DNA of 64,000 nucleotides from Kutzneria buriramensis (GTDB lineage Bacteria > Actinomycetota > Actinomycetes > Mycobacteriales > Pseudonocardiaceae): positions 124,001-188,000 of the forward strand of contig NZ_QUNO01000018.1 of assembly GCF_003387475.1 (NCBI RefSeq), in the 5' to 3' direction. The translations under genes were made by a program, and so were the position numbers. How positions within the stretch are numbered: the first letter of the stretch is position 1; each line of letters starts with the position of its first letter. The notes under the pieces are model-generated. The model made no database searches, was not told where the DNA came from, and saw only the letters and a list, made by a program, of their open reading frames with translations. This document shows positions 53,648 through 62,681 of the stretch, in pieces.

Positions 53648-56600
53648 GTGGAATCGGTCACCATCGAGGCGGCGCCGGTTGTCAGCTATGCGATGGCGCA
53701 CAACGGGATCTGCCCGGTAGGCCGGGTGGTGATCGACGGGGTGCCGGCGGATCGCCGCGGCGTGCCGCTGGAACTGGACATCTCGGACGCCCATGGCGTG
53801 CTGACCCAGCCCTGCCGGCTGGACGTCGACCTGGCCGCCGGCGTCCCCACCGTGCTCACGGACATCCCGCTGCGGCTGGACCCGGGCGCGATGCTGCACG
53901 TCGAGGAGCAGCGGCCGGGGCGGGTCCGGGCCCGGCTCGACGACGTCGAAGGGTCGACCCCGGTCCGGGTGCTGGCGGCTCGGCAGTGGCAGGCCGAGCC
54001 GTTGGCGCTCGGCCTGGAGATGCTCGCCGCGTATGTGATGCCGCACGATCCGGCGCTCCCGGCGCTGTCGTTTCCCGGCTACGACTCCGGCCCCGAGCGG
54101 GTGGATCAGGTTGTGCGGGCGGTGTTCGAGGCAGTGCGGGATGTGCGGCCGATCGCGGACTCCGGCCGGATCCGGACGCCCGGGGAGGTGCTCGGCGACC
54201 GGGTCGGCAGCAGCCTCGACGTGGTCGTGACGATCGCGTCGGCGCTGGAGCGGGTCGGCATCCGGCCGCTGATCTGGGTGCTCTCCGGGCACGCGTTCCT
54301 CGGGTACTGGCGTGAGGAGAGGACGCTCGGCAGCGCGGCGCTGACCGACGTCACCGACGCGGTGAACCGGGTGGAGCTGGGGCAGATCGGCGTTCTGGAG
54401 GCCGTTTTCGCGGGGGATTTCCCGTCCGCGCAGCGAGCCGCCTACACGGAGCACCTGTCCGGCGGGCTGGCACGTGTGCTCGGCGTGACCGACGTGCACC
54501 AGGCTCGACGTGACCAGATCGTTCCGCTGCCGGCGTCGAGCCGGGACGAGGACGGTGTGACCCGGCTGAGCCTGTACGTGCCGCCGGTGGAGATCGTCCG
54601 GGCCGCGCCGGTCGCGCCGCGTGCGGACCGGGTTCGGTCCGAGGAACCGGCGCGGGTGACGCAGTGGAAGAACGCGTTGCTGGACCTGAGCCTGCGCAAT
54701 CGCCTGGTCAACTTCCCGCCGTCCGCGGGGCTGTCGCTGGCGGTGCCGGGTGACCGGATCGGGCAGTTCGAGGACGTGCTCAACCAGGGCGTGTCGATCG
54801 CGCTGCGGGCCGCGGACGATCTTTCCGAGGTCGACCGCTCCCGGGGCGTGGCCAGTGGCCCGGAGCTGCCCGGCGACCGGCTGATCGAGCTGTTGGGCGC
54901 CCGCTCGGTGTACCTGGACCTGGCCGAGCCGGCGTATCGGACCCGCCTGCGGAGCCTGGCGTACCGGGCGCGGACGATCACCGAGGAGACCGGCGCCAAC
55001 AACCTCTACCTCGCGATCGGCACCCTGGTGTGGGAGTTGGACGGCCGTCCGCTGCGGTCGCCGCTGATCCTCGCGCCGGTGACGCTCAGGCCGGCCGTGC
55101 GGGGACGGTATCGGGTGTCGTTGGACGATTCCGGGGCGTCGACGCCGAACTACTGCCTGGTCGAGAAGCTGCGGCAGGCTTTCGACCTGGAGATTCCCGG
55201 TCTCGCGGAGCCGACGCACGACAGTTCCGGCGTCGATGTGGACGCCGTGTTCGGGGCGGTCCGGGCCGCCGTCGCCGCGCGGGGGCTGCCGTTCCGCGTC
55301 GAGCCGACCGTCGACCTGGCGGTGCTCCAGTTCGCCAAGTACCGGCTGTGGCGGGACCTCGACGAGCACTGGCCGGTGCTGATGGCCAATCCGCTCGTGG
55401 CGCACCTCGTGCGGACGCCGACGGACGCGTTCGTGGACGACGGCTCCGAACTGGTGGATCTGGAGGAGTTGGCCGAGCGCTGCCCGGTGCCGGCCGACTC
55501 GTCACAGCTGCGGGCCATCGCGCACGCCCTCGACGGCCGGACGTTCGTGCTGGAGGGACCGCCCGGCACCGGCAAGTCGCAGACGATCACGAACCTGCTG
55601 GCCACGGCCGTCGCGGCCGGCAAGCGGGTGCTGTTCGTGGCGGAGAAGCGGGTGGCGCTGGAGGTCGTGCGGCAGCGGCTGGAGGAGGTCGGTCTGGGGC
55701 CGCTGTCGCTGGACCTGCACGACAAGGGCAGCAGCCCGCAGGCGGTGCGGGAGCAGATCAGGCGGGCGTTGGAGCACACCGTCGCCGTGGACACCCAGGG
55801 CATGACGGCGACGCTGGAGGATCTGCGGTCGGCCCGTCGGGGGCTGACCCGGTACGCGTACGGACTGCACGAACGCAATACCGCCGGGCTTTCGCTGTAC
55901 TCGGCGCGGGACGCGGTGCTGGCCTTCGGCGACGACGTGCCGGCGATGCCGGTGCCATCCGTGCCCGGTGCCGAGCTGGTGGAGGACGTGCGTCAGGCGT
56001 TGCGGGAACTTCCCGAGGTCGCCTACGCGGCGCGGCCTCGGGCTGATCACCCGTGGGCGTTCGTCGATCGTGCCGATGTGGGGGACGTGGTTTCGGCGGC
56101 GCGGCGGTTCTCCGCGGCGGTTCGGGCGTTGCCGGATGTCGTGGTTGCGGTGCCGGAAGATCTGCGGATTGTCGCGTCGCTTGTGGACAGTGGCGTGGAG
56201 CTGTCCGTTCTGGACGGTGCGCGGACGGATTCGTGGCGGCGGGATGTCGAGGCGATGCGGGCCAAGATCGCCGCGTTCGTGTCGGCGGCGCATCCGGGGT
56301 TGGAGTTCGTGGCACCGGAGGTGCTTTCGTTGCCGTTGGGCGAAATCCACGCCTCGGCGCGGGCGGCGGCAGCCTCGGGGTTCTTCGGTCGGCGGCGACG
56401 GTTGGCGGCGGTGCGGGACCGGCTGCCGCTGCGGGTTGCGGGCGCGCCGAAGCCCCGAGGTGTGGTGGACTTGACCGGGGCGCTGGTGGAGTTGCACTCG
56501 GCGGTTCGTCGGTTGGCGGCGGACGTTGTCGAGGTGCCCGGGATGGTGCTGCCGGCGGACTGGAACCCGTTCGTCGACGACGCGGTCGACCGGAGGGTGG

Positions 56601-59128
56601 AGTGGCTCCGGTGGGCGGCGGAGGCGGTGTCCGGAGACGGCCCGGTGATCGCCTCACGGCGGGAAATCGTCGGCACTCGGCCAGACCCCGAACTTTATGC
56701 GGAGGCCTGGGAAGCCGTGTCGGAGCTGGTGACGGAGTGTCGGCTGGAGCCGTCGGCGCTGGCGTCGTGGGGCGGTGCGGGCGGCTACGTCTCTCGTTGG
56801 CGGTCGCGTTCGGACGAGTCGCCGGACCGGTGGCTGGCGTTGGTCGCCGTGGTGGAACCGTTGCGTGCGGCGGGGATGGCCGAGGCCCGGGCGGCGATCC
56901 TGCGTGGCGAGGGCGCGCCGGACGATGCGTTGCGCTCGTTCGAACTCGGTCTCGCGCTGGCGTCGGTGCGGGAACGGGAAGCCGTCAGCGGTCTCGACCG
57001 GTTCGACCGGAAGACGCATGAGCGGGGGATTTCCCGGTTCGTCGACACGTCTCGTGGACTTCGACGTCATCTGACGGGGGAGTTGCCGCGGCGGGTGTTG
57101 CGGGCGCGGTCCTTCGACCCGGCGGCGACCGGCGGCAACGTCGGCCTGCTGCAACGACAACTCGGCCGCCAGCGCGGCGGGTTGAAGGTGCGGGAGTTGA
57201 TGACCCGGTTCGGGGACCTGATCACGCAGGCGATGCCGTGCGTGTTCGTCAGCCCCGACTCGGTGGCGCGTTTCTTCCCGGCACGGTCCGACCTGTTCGA
57301 CATCGTCGTGTTCGACGAGGCGTCCCAGGTGCGGGTGGCCGACGCCGTCGGCGCGATGGGCCGGGCGCGGTCCGTGGTGGTTGTCGGCGACAGCAAGCAG
57401 ATGCCGCCGACCTCCGTCGCGGAGAGCAGTTTCGTGCCGGAGGACGCCGAGACCGTCGAGGACGAGGAGTCGATTCTCGGCGAATGCGTGCAGGCCCGCG
57501 TGCCACGGCACCGGCTGACCTGGCACTACCGCAGTCAGGACGAGACGCTGATCTCCTTCAGCAATCGGCACTACTACGACGGAGAGCTGAGTTCGTTCCC
57601 GGGCCCGCCGCTGTCCGACGCGGGCGTTCGTCTGGTGCGGGTGGAGGGGCAGTTCCTGCGTTCCGGGCCGTTGCTGCGGGCCAATCCCGTGGAGGCCGAG
57701 GCCGTCGTAGCCGAGATTCGGCGGCAGTTCGAGACGGATGCCGTTCCATCGCTCGGAGTTGTGACGTTCAACCAGCAGCAGCGGTCGCACATCGAGGGTC
57801 TGCTGCGCGACACCGACGACCCGCGGATCGTGGACGCCCTGGAGGCGCGCGACGGCTTGTTCGTGAAGAACCTGGAGAACGTGCAGGGCGACGAGCGGGA
57901 TGTGATCCTCTTCTCGACGGCGTTCAGCGCGAACGAGCGCGGGGTGCTGCCACTGAACTTCGGGCCCCTGAACCGGAGCGGCGGCGAGCGGCGCCTGAAC
58001 GTGGCCGTCACCCGGGCGCGGCGGCAGGTGATCGTGTTCTCCAGCTTCGACCCGTCGGAGCTGCGGGCCGAGCAGACGTCGTCGGTCGGGGTGAAGCATC
58101 TGCGCGCCTACCTGGACATGGCGGTGTCCGGCGAGCGGGTGCTGCCGATGGTCGGGCGGTCGCGGGCGGTGCCGGACCGTCACGTCGACGAGGTGGCCGA
58201 TGCGTTGCGGGACAAGGGGCTTGCCGTGCGGACCGCCGTCGGACTGTCCGACTTCAAGATCGATGTCGTGATCGGCGACGCGGTGGCAGTGGTGTTCGAC
58301 GGTCCGGCGTGGGCGGCGCGGCTGACCGCACGGGACCGGGACGGACTGCCGGTGGAGGTGCTGTCCGGGATGCTCGGCTGGCCGTCCGTGCAGCGGGTGT
58401 GGCTGCCGGACTGGCTCGCCGATCCGGACGGCGTGGTCGACCGGCTCGTCGAGGTGGCGCGGCAGGCTTCGGGCGGTGTGGTTGACGACTCGACCCGGCG
58501 GGATTCCGAAGGTGTGGTTGATCGGGCTTTCCCGGCAGCGACGCCGGCTTCCGCCGAGCACATCGAACCCGTCGAGCAGCCTTTTGTGCCGTGGGAGGTG
58601 AAGGTCGCCGGCCGGGTAGGGGTTCTCGACCGGCTGCCGGCGCCGAAGTCCGCGCTGGCGGTGATGGCCGTGATGGACGAGATCGTCGCCGCCGAGGGGC
58701 CGATACACCTGGACCGGCTGGCGAAGCTGGTGGCCGCCGCCTTCGGGCTGGGACGCGTGGTGGAGTCGCGGCGGGCGACGATTCTTCGGCACGTGCCGGA
58801 CGACTTGGCGGTGGATTCGCTGGAGCCGGTCGTGTGGCCGAAGGGGCTGGATCCGGATACCTGGGAGGGGTATCGGCGGACGCTGGCCGCGGTCCAGCGG
58901 CCGCTGGACCACGTGCCGCTGCGGGAGATCGCGAACGCGGTGGTGGCGAAGGTGCGCGGGGCGGCGGGGATGGGACTGGGGGAGTTGCGGCGAGAAGTGC
59001 TGGCGGTGTTCGGGGGACGCCGGGTGACGGCCGGTGTGGCCGCGCGGCTGGACGCGGCGGTGGAGCTGGCGGTGGCAAGTGGAAGGCTGGTGCGGGAAGG
59101 AGAGGCACTGAAGCCCGCCATGGGTTGA
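53648..59128 (+). CDS. DUF4011 / SF1 helicase / Vsr-like nuclease-fold protein (1826 aa)
   Basis: GTG at 53648. Residues 1-330 show no family I know. DUF4011 begins near 340 (WKNALLDLSLRNRLVNF). The helicase core follows: motif I GPPGTGKSQTITNL near 637, Walker B VVFDEASQVRVADAVG near 1221, motif III VVVVGDSKQMPPTSVAESSF, LTWHYRSQDETLISFSNRHYY near 1295, and motif VI LNVAVTRARRQVIVFSS near 1453. Residues about 1510-1600 match the MTES_1575/Vsr-like endonuclease region (VIGDAVAVVFDGPAW...RDRDGLPVEVLSGMLGWPSVQRVWLPDW), and a DUF3320-like helical tail ends the chain. Single-chain proteins of this type include known or suspected phage-defence systems. It probably forms one operon with the UvrA-like and 101-aa genes. 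Confidence 0.87.
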   Translation: MESVTIEAAPVVSYAMAHNGICPVGRVVIDGVPADRRGVPLELDISDAHGVLTQPCRLDVDLAAGVPTVLTDIPLRLDPGAMLHVEEQRPGRVRARLDDVEGSTPVRVLAARQWQAEPLALGLEMLAAYVMPHDPALPALSFPGYDSGPERVDQVVRAVFEAVRDVRPIADSGRIRTPGEVLGDRVGSSLDVVVTIASALERVGIRPLIWVLSGHAFLGYWREERTLGSAALTDVTDAVNRVELGQIGVLEAVFAGDFPSAQRAAYTEHLSGGLARVLGVTDVHQARRDQIVPLPASSRDEDGVTRLSLYVPPVEIVRAAPVAPRADRVRSEEPARVTQWKNALLDLSLRNRLVNFPPSAGLSLAVPGDRIGQFEDVLNQGVSIALRAADDLSEVDRSRGVASGPELPGDRLIELLGARSVYLDLAEPAYRTRLRSLAYRARTITEETGANNLYLAIGTLVWELDGRPLRSPLILAPVTLRPAVRGRYRVSLDDSGASTPNYCLVEKLRQAFDLEIPGLAEPTHDSSGVDVDAVFGAVRAAVAARGLPFRVEPTVDLAVLQFAKYRLWRDLDEHWPVLMANPLVAHLVRTPTDAFVDDGSELVDLEELAERCPVPADSSQLRAIAHALDGRTFVLEGPPGTGKSQTITNLLATAVAAGKRVLFVAEKRVALEVVRQRLEEVGLGPLSLDLHDKGSSPQAVREQIRRALEHTVAVDTQGMTATLEDLRSARRGLTRYAYGLHERNTAGLSLYSARDAVLAFGDDVPAMPVPSVPGAELVEDVRQALRELPEVAYAARPRADHPWAFVDRADVGDVVSAARRFSAAVRALPDVVVAVPEDLRIVASLVDSGVELSVLDGARTDSWRRDVEAMRAKIAAFVSAAHPGLEFVAPEVLSLPLGEIHASARAAAASGFFGRRRRLAAVRDRLPLRVAGAPKPRGVVDLTGALVELHSAVRRLAADVVEVPGMVLPADWNPFVDDAVDRRVEWLRWAAEAVSGDGPVIASRREIVGTRPDPELYAEAWEAVSELVTECRLEPSALASWGGAGGYVSRWRSRSDESPDRWLALVAVVEPLRAAGMAEARAAILRGEGAPDDALRSFELGLALASVREREAVSGLDRFDRKTHERGISRFVDTSRGLRRHLTGELPRRVLRARSFDPAATGGNVGLLQRQLGRQRGGLKVRELMTRFGDLITQAMPCVFVSPDSVARFFPARSDLFDIVVFDEASQVRVADAVGAMGRARSVVVVGDSKQMPPTSVAESSFVPEDAETVEDEESILGECVQARVPRHRLTWHYRSQDETLISFSNRHYYDGELSSFPGPPLSDAGVRLVRVEGQFLRSGPLLRANPVEAEAVVAEIRRQFETDAVPSLGVVTFNQQQRSHIEGLLRDTDDPRIVDALEARDGLFVKNLENVQGDERDVILFSTAFSANERGVLPLNFGPLNRSGGERRLNVAVTRARRQVIVFSSFDPSELRAEQTSSVGVKHLRAYLDMAVSGERVLPMVGRSRAVPDRHVDEVADALRDKGLAVRTAVGLSDFKIDVVIGDAVAVVFDGPAWAARLTARDRDGLPVEVLSGMLGWPSVQRVWLPDWLADPDGVVDRLVEVARQASGGVVDDSTRRDSEGVVDRAFPAATPASAEHIEPVEQPFVPWEVKVAGRVGVLDRLPAPKSALAVMAVMDEIVAAEGPIHLDRLAKLVAAAFGLGRVVESRRATILRHVPDDLAVDSLEPVVWPKGLDPDTWEGYRRTLAAVQRPLDHVPLREIANAVVAKVRGAAGMGLGELRREVLAVFGGRRVTAGVAARLDAAVELAVASGRLVREGEALKPAMG

Positions 59129-59291
59129 TCATGGCATGCGTTGATCACCCGGATGACCGGAGTCGGTCGTGCTGTGGGTTCCCATCGATCGCGGGTGAGT
59201 GCCCGCCGTCCGACCGCCTGGCCGGGTGATGAACGCGGCAGTTGGCCCGGCTTGTGGATCGTGACGGCCGGGCGTTAAGGTCAAGAGCGAC

Positions 59292-59344
59292 GTACGAAAG
59301 TCACTGCCCGGTGGGTAGTCCGGGTGACGCGTGAGCGTTCGTAC
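59292..59344. promoter_or_regulatory. 53-bp dyad upstream of the flavin monooxygenase
   Basis: GTACGAA (59292-59298) pairs with TTCGTAC (59338-59344). Inside, GTCAC...CCCGG (59300-59311) pairs with CCGGGTGAC (59320-59328). It lies 60 bp before the monooxygenase ATG and 164 bp after the helicase stop. It could terminate helicase transcription or be an operator of the monooxygenase. The rest of the 275-bp gap shows nothing else. Confidence 0.5.
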
Positions 59345-59403
59345 AAGCGCCTGATCCAAGGCCACCTGTGCGTCCTTTGTCGAACATCGAACAAGGGACG
59401 ACC

Positions 59404-60627
59404 ATGTCAGACCTGAAAGTTCTTGTCGTCGGTGCCGGGCTTGGTGGCCTCACCCTCGCCCGATCACTGCGTGGCCACGGGATCGACGTCGCCGTCTTCG
59501 AGCGCGATGCGAGCCCGTGGGACCGGCCGCAGGGCTACCGCCTGCACTTGGACGCCGACGCGATCAACGCCGCCCGCGAGGTGCTCCCGGCCGAGCTGCG
59601 CGCCGTGTTCGAGGCAACGGCCCAGTACACCGAGCCGTTCACCACGATCCTCACCACCGGCCTGTCGGTCATCAAGCGCCTGCGGACGCAGGACGGGTAC
59701 GGCGACGTCTGGCCCCGACACGACGGTCCGGAGATCCACGCCAACGTCGATCGAGCGACCCTGCGTCAGATCCTGCTTGCCGGCCTGGAGAACACGGTGC
59801 ACTACGGTCGGACACTGGAGCGCTATGAGAGCACTGACGAGGGTGTGACCGCGTTCTTCACCGACGGGTCGAGGGCGCACGGCGACGTGCTGGTCGGCGC
59901 GGACGGCATCCGCTCTGCGGTTCGCGGGCAGCGAGCCCCACATTGTGAGACGGTCGACGCGGGGATCACCGCCATCTACGGGCGCCTGCCGATGGCCGTC
60001 GCCGAGCCGCTGGTGCCCGCCGAGGCCCTCACCGACATTTTCACCATCGCCTCGGACGAGCGGAAGGTCTTCCTCGGACTCGGCTCGGTCCGCTTCCCGA
60101 CCTCGCCCGCTGAGGCTGCCGAGCGCTTCGCGCCGGGGACCCCGATGCGCGACCAGGACGACTACGTCGTGTGCATCGTGGGCGGTCGCCACGAGTTCTT
60201 CCCGAATGCCGACGGGGCGATGCGCACCTTCTCGGGACAAGAGTTTCGCGACATCGCCGCCGAAACCCTCCGTGACTGGCCCAGCGGCGCTGCGGACCTC
60301 GTTCGCGGTGCGGACCCGGCATCGTTGTTCTGCGTCGAGATGTACACCAGCGTGCCGGCAACGCTCGACACGCCCGTCAACGTCACTCTCCTCGGCGACG
60401 CGATCCACGCGATGACCCCGACCCTGGGGCGCGGGGCCAACGTCGCGATGCGCGACGCCACGTTGCTCGGCCGCACGCTGAGCGCGGTCGCCGACGGACA
60501 GCTCGCCCTGGCCGAGGCGCTGGCCGCCTACGAGCGCGATGAGCTGACCACCTATGGCTTCTCCGTGGTCAGGGAAGCAGCCCGGATCGGCGAGCAGCGC
60601 ATGGGCCAAAACCCCCTGCCCGAATAG
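59404..60627 (+). CDS. FAD-dependent monooxygenase (TetX/PHBH-like)
   Basis: ATG at 59404 follows AAGGGACG, giving 407 aa. An ATG-less extension to a GTG at 59368 is less likely. Motifs are the FAD dinucleotide site VVGAGLGGLTLARSLRGHG (7-25), LVGADGIRSAVRGQ near 160 (DG motif) and VTLLGDAIHAMTPTLGRGANVAMRDA near 312 (GD motif). The size without a C-terminal extension and the block DRPQGYRLHLDADAINA fit small single-component hydroxylases of TetX-like type. The substrate is unknown. A good terminator follows. A transposase remnant lies just beyond it, so the gene may have been acquired. Confidence 0.88.
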   Translation: MSDLKVLVVGAGLGGLTLARSLRGHGIDVAVFERDASPWDRPQGYRLHLDADAINAAREVLPAELRAVFEATAQYTEPFTTILTTGLSVIKRLRTQDGYGDVWPRHDGPEIHANVDRATLRQILLAGLENTVHYGRTLERYESTDEGVTAFFTDGSRAHGDVLVGADGIRSAVRGQRAPHCETVDAGITAIYGRLPMAVAEPLVPAEALTDIFTIASDERKVFLGLGSVRFPTSPAEAAERFAPGTPMRDQDDYVVCIVGGRHEFFPNADGAMRTFSGQEFRDIAAETLRDWPSGAADLVRGADPASLFCVEMYTSVPATLDTPVNVTLLGDAIHAMTPTLGRGANVAMRDATLLGRTLSAVADGQLALAEALAAYERDELTTYGFSVVREAARIGEQRMGQNPLPE

Positions 60628-60639
60628 CCCGCACTGACT

Positions 60640-60666
60640 CCGCCCCCACTGGCAAGGTGGGGGCGG
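60640..60666. terminator. Hairpin terminator after the monooxygenase
   Basis: CCGCCCCCAC (60640-60649) and GTGGGGGCGG (60657-60666) form a perfect 10-bp stem with a 7-nt loop, 13 bp after the stop codon. Confidence 0.82.
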
Positions 60667-60671
60667 TCTCC

Positions 60672-60800
60672 GGTGGCGTTCAACTCAGCCGGCAGCGACT
60701 CGATCCGTGCCCACAACTCGTCGGACACGATCCGTGGAGGCGATGGCCCTTCCTCACGCTCTGATCGACAACGTCGTTGACCAACCTATTCCAAGATCCA
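60672..60800 (-). mobile_element. Remnant of an IS5-type transposase 5' end
   Basis: Read on the minus strand, about 60755 to 60690 encodes EGPSPPRIVSDELWARIESLP. This resembles the N-terminus of IS5/IS4-group transposases, in which SDELWARIEPLLP is typical. The frame then runs into the monooxygenase terminator and carries no catalytic DDE part. No terminal inverted repeats or target duplication can be seen. It is a short scar, not an active element. The 195-bp gap 60628-60822 contains nothing else. Confidence 0.42.
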
Positions 60801-60822
60801 TTCTGTACGGAGTTGCAAAGCC

Positions 60823-61578
60823 CTACCGCTGCGTCAGCCGGTACCCGAACTGCGCGGTGAACTCCGCCGTCAGCGCGAACCGGTCGCCTCGCACGACGGT
60901 CTGCCGCCACTCCACGGCCTGCCCCTGCGAAAGGCCCAGCCGGTTGATCGCGAACACGGCGGTCCCGGCGGGGCACTTCAACTGCGCGGCCTCGGCGGCG
61001 GTGGGCACGTTGGCGTGGACGTCCTCGTGCCCGGCGTCGAGCCGCACGCCGGTACGGGCGGCCAACTCCCCGTAGAGACTGGTGTGCCGGAAGTCCGCCT
61101 CCAGCAGCGGCGATGCCACCGAAGCCGGTAGCCACACGCGGTCGATGGCCAGCGGTTCCCCGCCGGCGAGGCGCAGGCGTTCCAGGTACACCAGCGGGGT
61201 GGAGCCCTCCAGCCCCAACCGCTCCGCCACCAGGGCATCGGCCCGTACGTCCAACACCCGCACAACCGAGTCCTGCGAGAGGCCACCGGCCTCCACGGAG
61301 GCGAACAGGCTGTACAGGGCCCCGAGGGGCTGATGGATCTCCGGTACTGGAGCCACCCGCGGCTGTCGCCCGCGCTCGCCGACGATCACGCCGTCGGCCC
61401 GGAGCTGCCTGAGCGCCTGTCGGACGGTGGAGCGGCTGACGTCGTACTCCTCGACCAGCGCGAGCTCGCCGGGGAACTGGTCGGCGAACTCCCCGTCCGC
61501 CAGCCGGGCGACCAGCTCCTGCTGGAGCTGCCGCCACAGCGGCGTCGTCCCGGATCGGTCCAATGTGCGCCCCACCAC
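60823..61578 (-). CDS. GntR family regulator with UTRA domain (HutC subfamily)
   Basis: GTG at 61578 (or 61575) gives about 251 aa. Starts further upstream, up to ATG 61638, would place the operator palindromes inside the gene and only 11 bp from the divergent ATG. The winged helix is TPLWRQLQQELVARLADGEFADQFPGELALVEEYDVSRSTVRQALRQLRADGVI. The UTRA ligand domain follows (ALVAERLGLEGSTPLVYLERLRLAGGEPLAIDRVWLP; AAEAAQLKCPAGTAVFAINRLGLSQGQAVEWRQTVVRGDRFAL). It probably represses the divergent YeiH-like exporter and itself. The ligand is unknown but should relate to the exported compound. Confidence 0.9.
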   Translation of the reverse strand: MVGRTLDRSGTTPLWRQLQQELVARLADGEFADQFPGELALVEEYDVSRSTVRQALRQLRADGVIVGERGRQPRVAPVPEIHQPLGALYSLFASVEAGGLSQDSVVRVLDVRADALVAERLGLEGSTPLVYLERLRLAGGEPLAIDRVWLPASVASPLLEADFRHTSLYGELAARTGVRLDAGHEDVHANVPTAAEAAQLKCPAGTAVFAINRLGLSQGQAVEWRQTVVRGDRFALTAEFTAQFGYRLTQR

Positions 61579-61602
61579 GGCGGGAACGCTACCGCTTGTG
61601 CA

Positions 61603-61639
61603 ATGTACGTACATATCGTAGCGTAAATGTACGGACATT
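61603..61639. promoter_or_regulatory. Two operator palindromes in the GntR/YeiH gap
   Basis: ATGTACGTACAT (61603-61614) is a perfect 12-bp palindrome and AATGT-ACGG-ACATT (61626-61639) is a second, imperfect one. Their centres are about 24 bp apart. ATGTAC-type half sites fit GntR proteins. They cover the likely promoter of the exporter gene at 61650. Confidence 0.75.
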
Positions 61640-61649
61640 AGGAGGCGGC

Positions 61650-62681
61650 ATGGCTCGGACCCTCATCGCGGCGGGCACCACCCACCAGGCCGCGACGAGG
61701 CTGCCGGGTCTGGCGGTGGCGCTGCTCGTCGCGGCCACGGCGACCGGCCTCGGCCTCCTGCTCCCGGTGGTCGGCGGCCCGGTGTTCGCGATCGTGCTGG
61801 GCGTTCTCGCCGCCACGCTGATCCGCCCGCTCCGCGCGAAGACCCTCGCCCCGGGCTACGCCGTCGCCTCGAAGACGGTGCTCCAGCTGTCGATCGTGGT
61901 CCTCGGCACGGGCCTCTCGCTCCAGCAGGTCGTGCACGTCGGCGTGTCCTCGCTGCCGGTCATGGTCGGCACGCTGGCGGTCGCCCTCGGCGGCGCCTGG
62001 CTGCTCGGCAAGCTGCTCAAGGTCGGCACGGACACGAAGACCCTGATCGGCGTCGGCACCGGCATCTGCGGCGCGTCGGCGATCGCCGCCACCACGGCCG
62101 TGATCAAGCCGAAGGACACCGAGGTCGCGTACGCGATCGGCACGATCTTCACCTTCAACATCGCGGCGGTGCTGCTCTTCCCGCCGCTGGGCCACCTGCT
62201 CGGCCTGAGCCCGCACGCCTTCGGCCTGTGGGCCGGCACCGCCGTCAACGACACGAGCTCCGTGGTCGCCGCGGCCTATGCCTACGGCGGCGACGCCGGT
62301 CCGTACGCGGTCGTGGTCAAGCTGACCCGCAGCCTGATGATCATCCCGATCGTCATCGCCCTCGCCTTCCTCAAGGCCCGCCGCGAGGACGCCAAGGAAC
62401 AGCGGGAGGTGCACCTGCCCTGGCACCGCATCGTGCCGCTGTTCCTGATCGGCTTCGTCGTCGCGGCGGCCACCGACACCGCCGGCCTGATCCCGGACAG
62501 CTGGCACCCCGTGCTGTCCACGCTCGGCACCTTCCTGATCACCACCGCGCTGGCGGGCATCGGCCTGTCGCTGCGCTTCGCCGACATGCGCAAGGCCGGT
62601 GCCCGCCCGCTGCTGCTGGGCGGCCTGCTCTGGATCGCGGTGGCCGCCAGCAGCCTCGGCCTTCAGGCCCTCACCAGCTAG
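61650..62681 (+). CDS. YeiH/YadS-type putative sulfate exporter (UPF0324)
   Basis: ATG at 61650 follows AGGAGGCGGC and gives 343 aa with about ten membrane segments. The family pattern is present: PVFAIVLGVLAATLIRP, KTVLQLSIVVLGTGLSLQQV, IGVGTGICGASAIAATTAVIKPKDTEVAYAIGTIFTFN (the conserved GxxICGxSA block), and FGLWAGTAVNDTSSVVAAAYAYG. Members are often called putative sulfate exporters. Direct evidence of substrate is limited, so the name is tentative. Control by the divergent GntR regulator is likely. The 3' end overlaps the ThrRS gene by 4 bp. Confidence 0.88.
   Translation: MARTLIAAGTTHQAATRLPGLAVALLVAATATGLGLLLPVVGGPVFAIVLGVLAATLIRPLRAKTLAPGYAVASKTVLQLSIVVLGTGLSLQQVVHVGVSSLPVMVGTLAVALGGAWLLGKLLKVGTDTKTLIGVGTGICGASAIAATTAVIKPKDTEVAYAIGTIFTFNIAAVLLFPPLGHLLGLSPHAFGLWAGTAVNDTSSVVAAAYAYGGDAGPYAVVVKLTRSLMIIPIVIALAFLKARREDAKEQREVHLPWHRIVPLFLIGFVVAAATDTAGLIPDSWHPVLSTLGTFLITTALAGIGLSLRFADMRKAGARPLLLGGLLWIAVAASSLGLQALTS

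Noticed and set aside
53648-59128. HEPN RNase domain in the giant helicase
   Set aside because: I could not find a convincing R-x4-6-H motif in a suitable helical context, so direct equation with Hhe-type defence proteins is not claimed.
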